Under the pieces are notes generated by a model. The model had not been told where the DNA came from. It did no database searches and worked only from the letters and a program-made list of their open reading frames with translations. The translations under genes and the position numbers were made by a program. From positions 18,486,001 to 18,550,000 of the forward strand of contig NC_072805.1 in assembly GCF_028583425.1 (NCBI RefSeq): 64,000 nt of DNA. Reading direction: 5' to 3'. The stretch comes from Eublepharis macularius. Lineage: Eukaryota > Chordata > Lepidosauria > Squamata > Eublepharidae. Shown piece by piece: positions 62,633 to 64,000 of this stretch; position 1 is the first letter of the stretch; every line of letters starts with the position of its first letter.

Positions 62633-64000
62633 GTAGGATCTGACCTTGTCCCACGGGTGGGTGAGAGAGTAGCTAAGCCTTTCCTATTTGCCCAGTGGGG
62701 GGGGCCTTGCTTCCTAGGGAGTTCTGCCAGTAAGAACTTACGGAACAGAGAACGGGCAGCCTTTAAGCCCGTGGAGGTGATGGAAGCATTGGGGTCTCTG
62801 TACCTGCTTCCCTGTTTTTCTCTACCTTTGCTTCCAAACTGGAGTGTTGTCTCTCCCTCACCCCCAATCTTGGAGCATCGACACCATGCCATCCATTTCC
62901 CAGGTTTTTCCTCTCCCCCGTATACTGTCTCACAAACATTGCCTTACTACTTCTGACAGCACTCCTATATGAACCCCAAAGTTTGTATTTTTGAAGGTCT
63001 CACATCAGCGCCATTCTGCTTTGGTCAGCCCTTCGCAGCTGCCATTTTTCCTGCTACACCACTAGAGGGCTATTTTTTTTTAAGTTAGCAATTGCTGTAA
63101 CCAGGGCTTTTTTCAGCAGCAACATGGTGGAACAGAGTTCCGGAACCTCTTGAAAATGGTCACATGGCTGGTGGCCCCGCCCCCTGATCTCCAGACAGAG
63201 GGGAGTTGAGATTCGGAGGGCAATTTCAACTCCCCTCTGTCTGGAGATCAGGGGGCGGGGCCACCAGCCATGTGGGTTCTCTGAGGGCAACCCACATGGA
63301 CTGAATTCCGCCACCTCTTTTCCCAGAAAAAAAGCCCTGGCTGTAACACTGTTGCAATTACTGCTTCCCTCCCCCACAAACCCTCCTGTGGCACATCAGG
63401 GACTAAATGGGGGGGGGAATGGCTGCTGATGGAAAGCATGCAACACCCCACACCACCCCCTAGAAAAGCTCCCTTGCGGATGTTCCATTCCCAGCACAAA
63501 TGTGTATGCATTTGCAGTGGCAATGAACACAAAATGGAGGATGCTTGCCAGCTGGATGCAGCTTTTGAGAGGAAAAAGAATCTCATCCCAGACATTGAGA
63601 TTCATTACATTGATGATAAACTGACCTTGAGTGGCAGGGCTGGGGGAAGCTATTTCCTATCCTTCGGCAAAGCCATTCTTTCCCTTGGCTCTCCCTCCTT
63701 TTGCCTTCTTAAGAGTCGGTATGTAGTCATACCGTAAAGAACTGATTGTGATGAGAGCCCCTGTGGTATACTGGTTGGTTCTTGGGCCCCCAACCATTTT
63801 GTGCCTGTGGGTCCCTGGAATTCTGACATGGGGTGGTGGGTGCGACTACAAAATGGCTGCCTCAGGAGGTGGAGCCAACCACAAAATGGCTGTCAGATGA
63901 GGGAGAGCTGTACACCCACAAAGCCCACCTGCTGAAGGCAAGAGGGGCAATTTTAAAAAATGCACTGGGAAAAAGAAATGAGAGAATAAACCCAACACTC
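62633..64000. other. LDHD: LDHD intron 10 (to window end)
   Basis: Contains one hAT MITE (63102-63339). No exon with the LDHD C-terminal motif (GTCTGEHGIG) is present. The last 250 bp include two AAAATGGCTG-type words and are unassigned. Confidence 0.6.
63102..63339. mobile_element. Palindromic hAT-type MITE with perfect 8-bp target duplication
   Basis: Starts CAGGGCTTTTTTCAGC and ends GAAAAAAAGCCCTG; GCTGTAAC at 63094-63101 and 63340-63347. Confidence 0.9.

Overview
The window comes from a reptile nuclear genome, most likely a squamate (lizard or snake). Four vertebrate protein genes with GT-AG introns are embedded in a dense mix of tRNA-derived SINEs (some with a Sauria/Bov-B-like body), CR1-, L2- and L1-type LINE ends, foldback elements and many short hAT-like and Harbinger-like MITEs. 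The species cannot be named from the sequence alone.

Layout: (1) 1539-9315, plus strand: the 3' half of BCAR1 (p130Cas), five coding exons from the YxxP substrate domain to the stop codon and poly(A) signal; the SH3-encoding exons lie upstream of the window. (2) 13346-27257, minus strand: a complete seven-exon chymotrypsinogen-B-type gene with Ala at chymotrypsin position 226. (3) 31223-38976, plus strand: a second complete seven-exon chymotrypsinogen gene with Gly at position 226. The two are head to head, about 4 kb apart, each with its own TATA box 50-60 bp before the ATG. (4) 43843-62632, plus strand: LDHD (mitochondrial D-lactate dehydrogenase), CpG-rich promoter plus the first ten coding exons; the last coding part lies beyond the window. 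All exon phases join cleanly, so the four genes look intact where visible.

The order LDHD - chymotrypsinogen pair - BCAR1, with the same relative orientations, is the order I recall from human chromosome 16q23, except that ZFP1, which I recall between LDHD and the pair in human, is not seen here. The genes share no pathway: BCAR1 is an adhesion docking protein, the pair are pancreatic digestive zymogens, LDHD oxidises D-lactate in mitochondria. The link is ancestral synteny.

The rest is introns and intergenic DNA filled by transposons. The best-supported are: six palindromic hAT-type MITEs and two longer hAT-type elements with 8-bp target duplications; three short foldback elements with 12-13-bp duplications (possibly Penelope-like); a second foldback family, one copy carrying a 47-bp minisatellite; Harbinger-like MITEs with 3-bp duplications; an L1 end with a 17-bp duplication beside a chymotrypsinogen splice donor; and a solo LTR with a 5-bp duplication. 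Several are nested. I saw no tRNA or rRNA gene, CRISPR array or clearly new protein-coding system.
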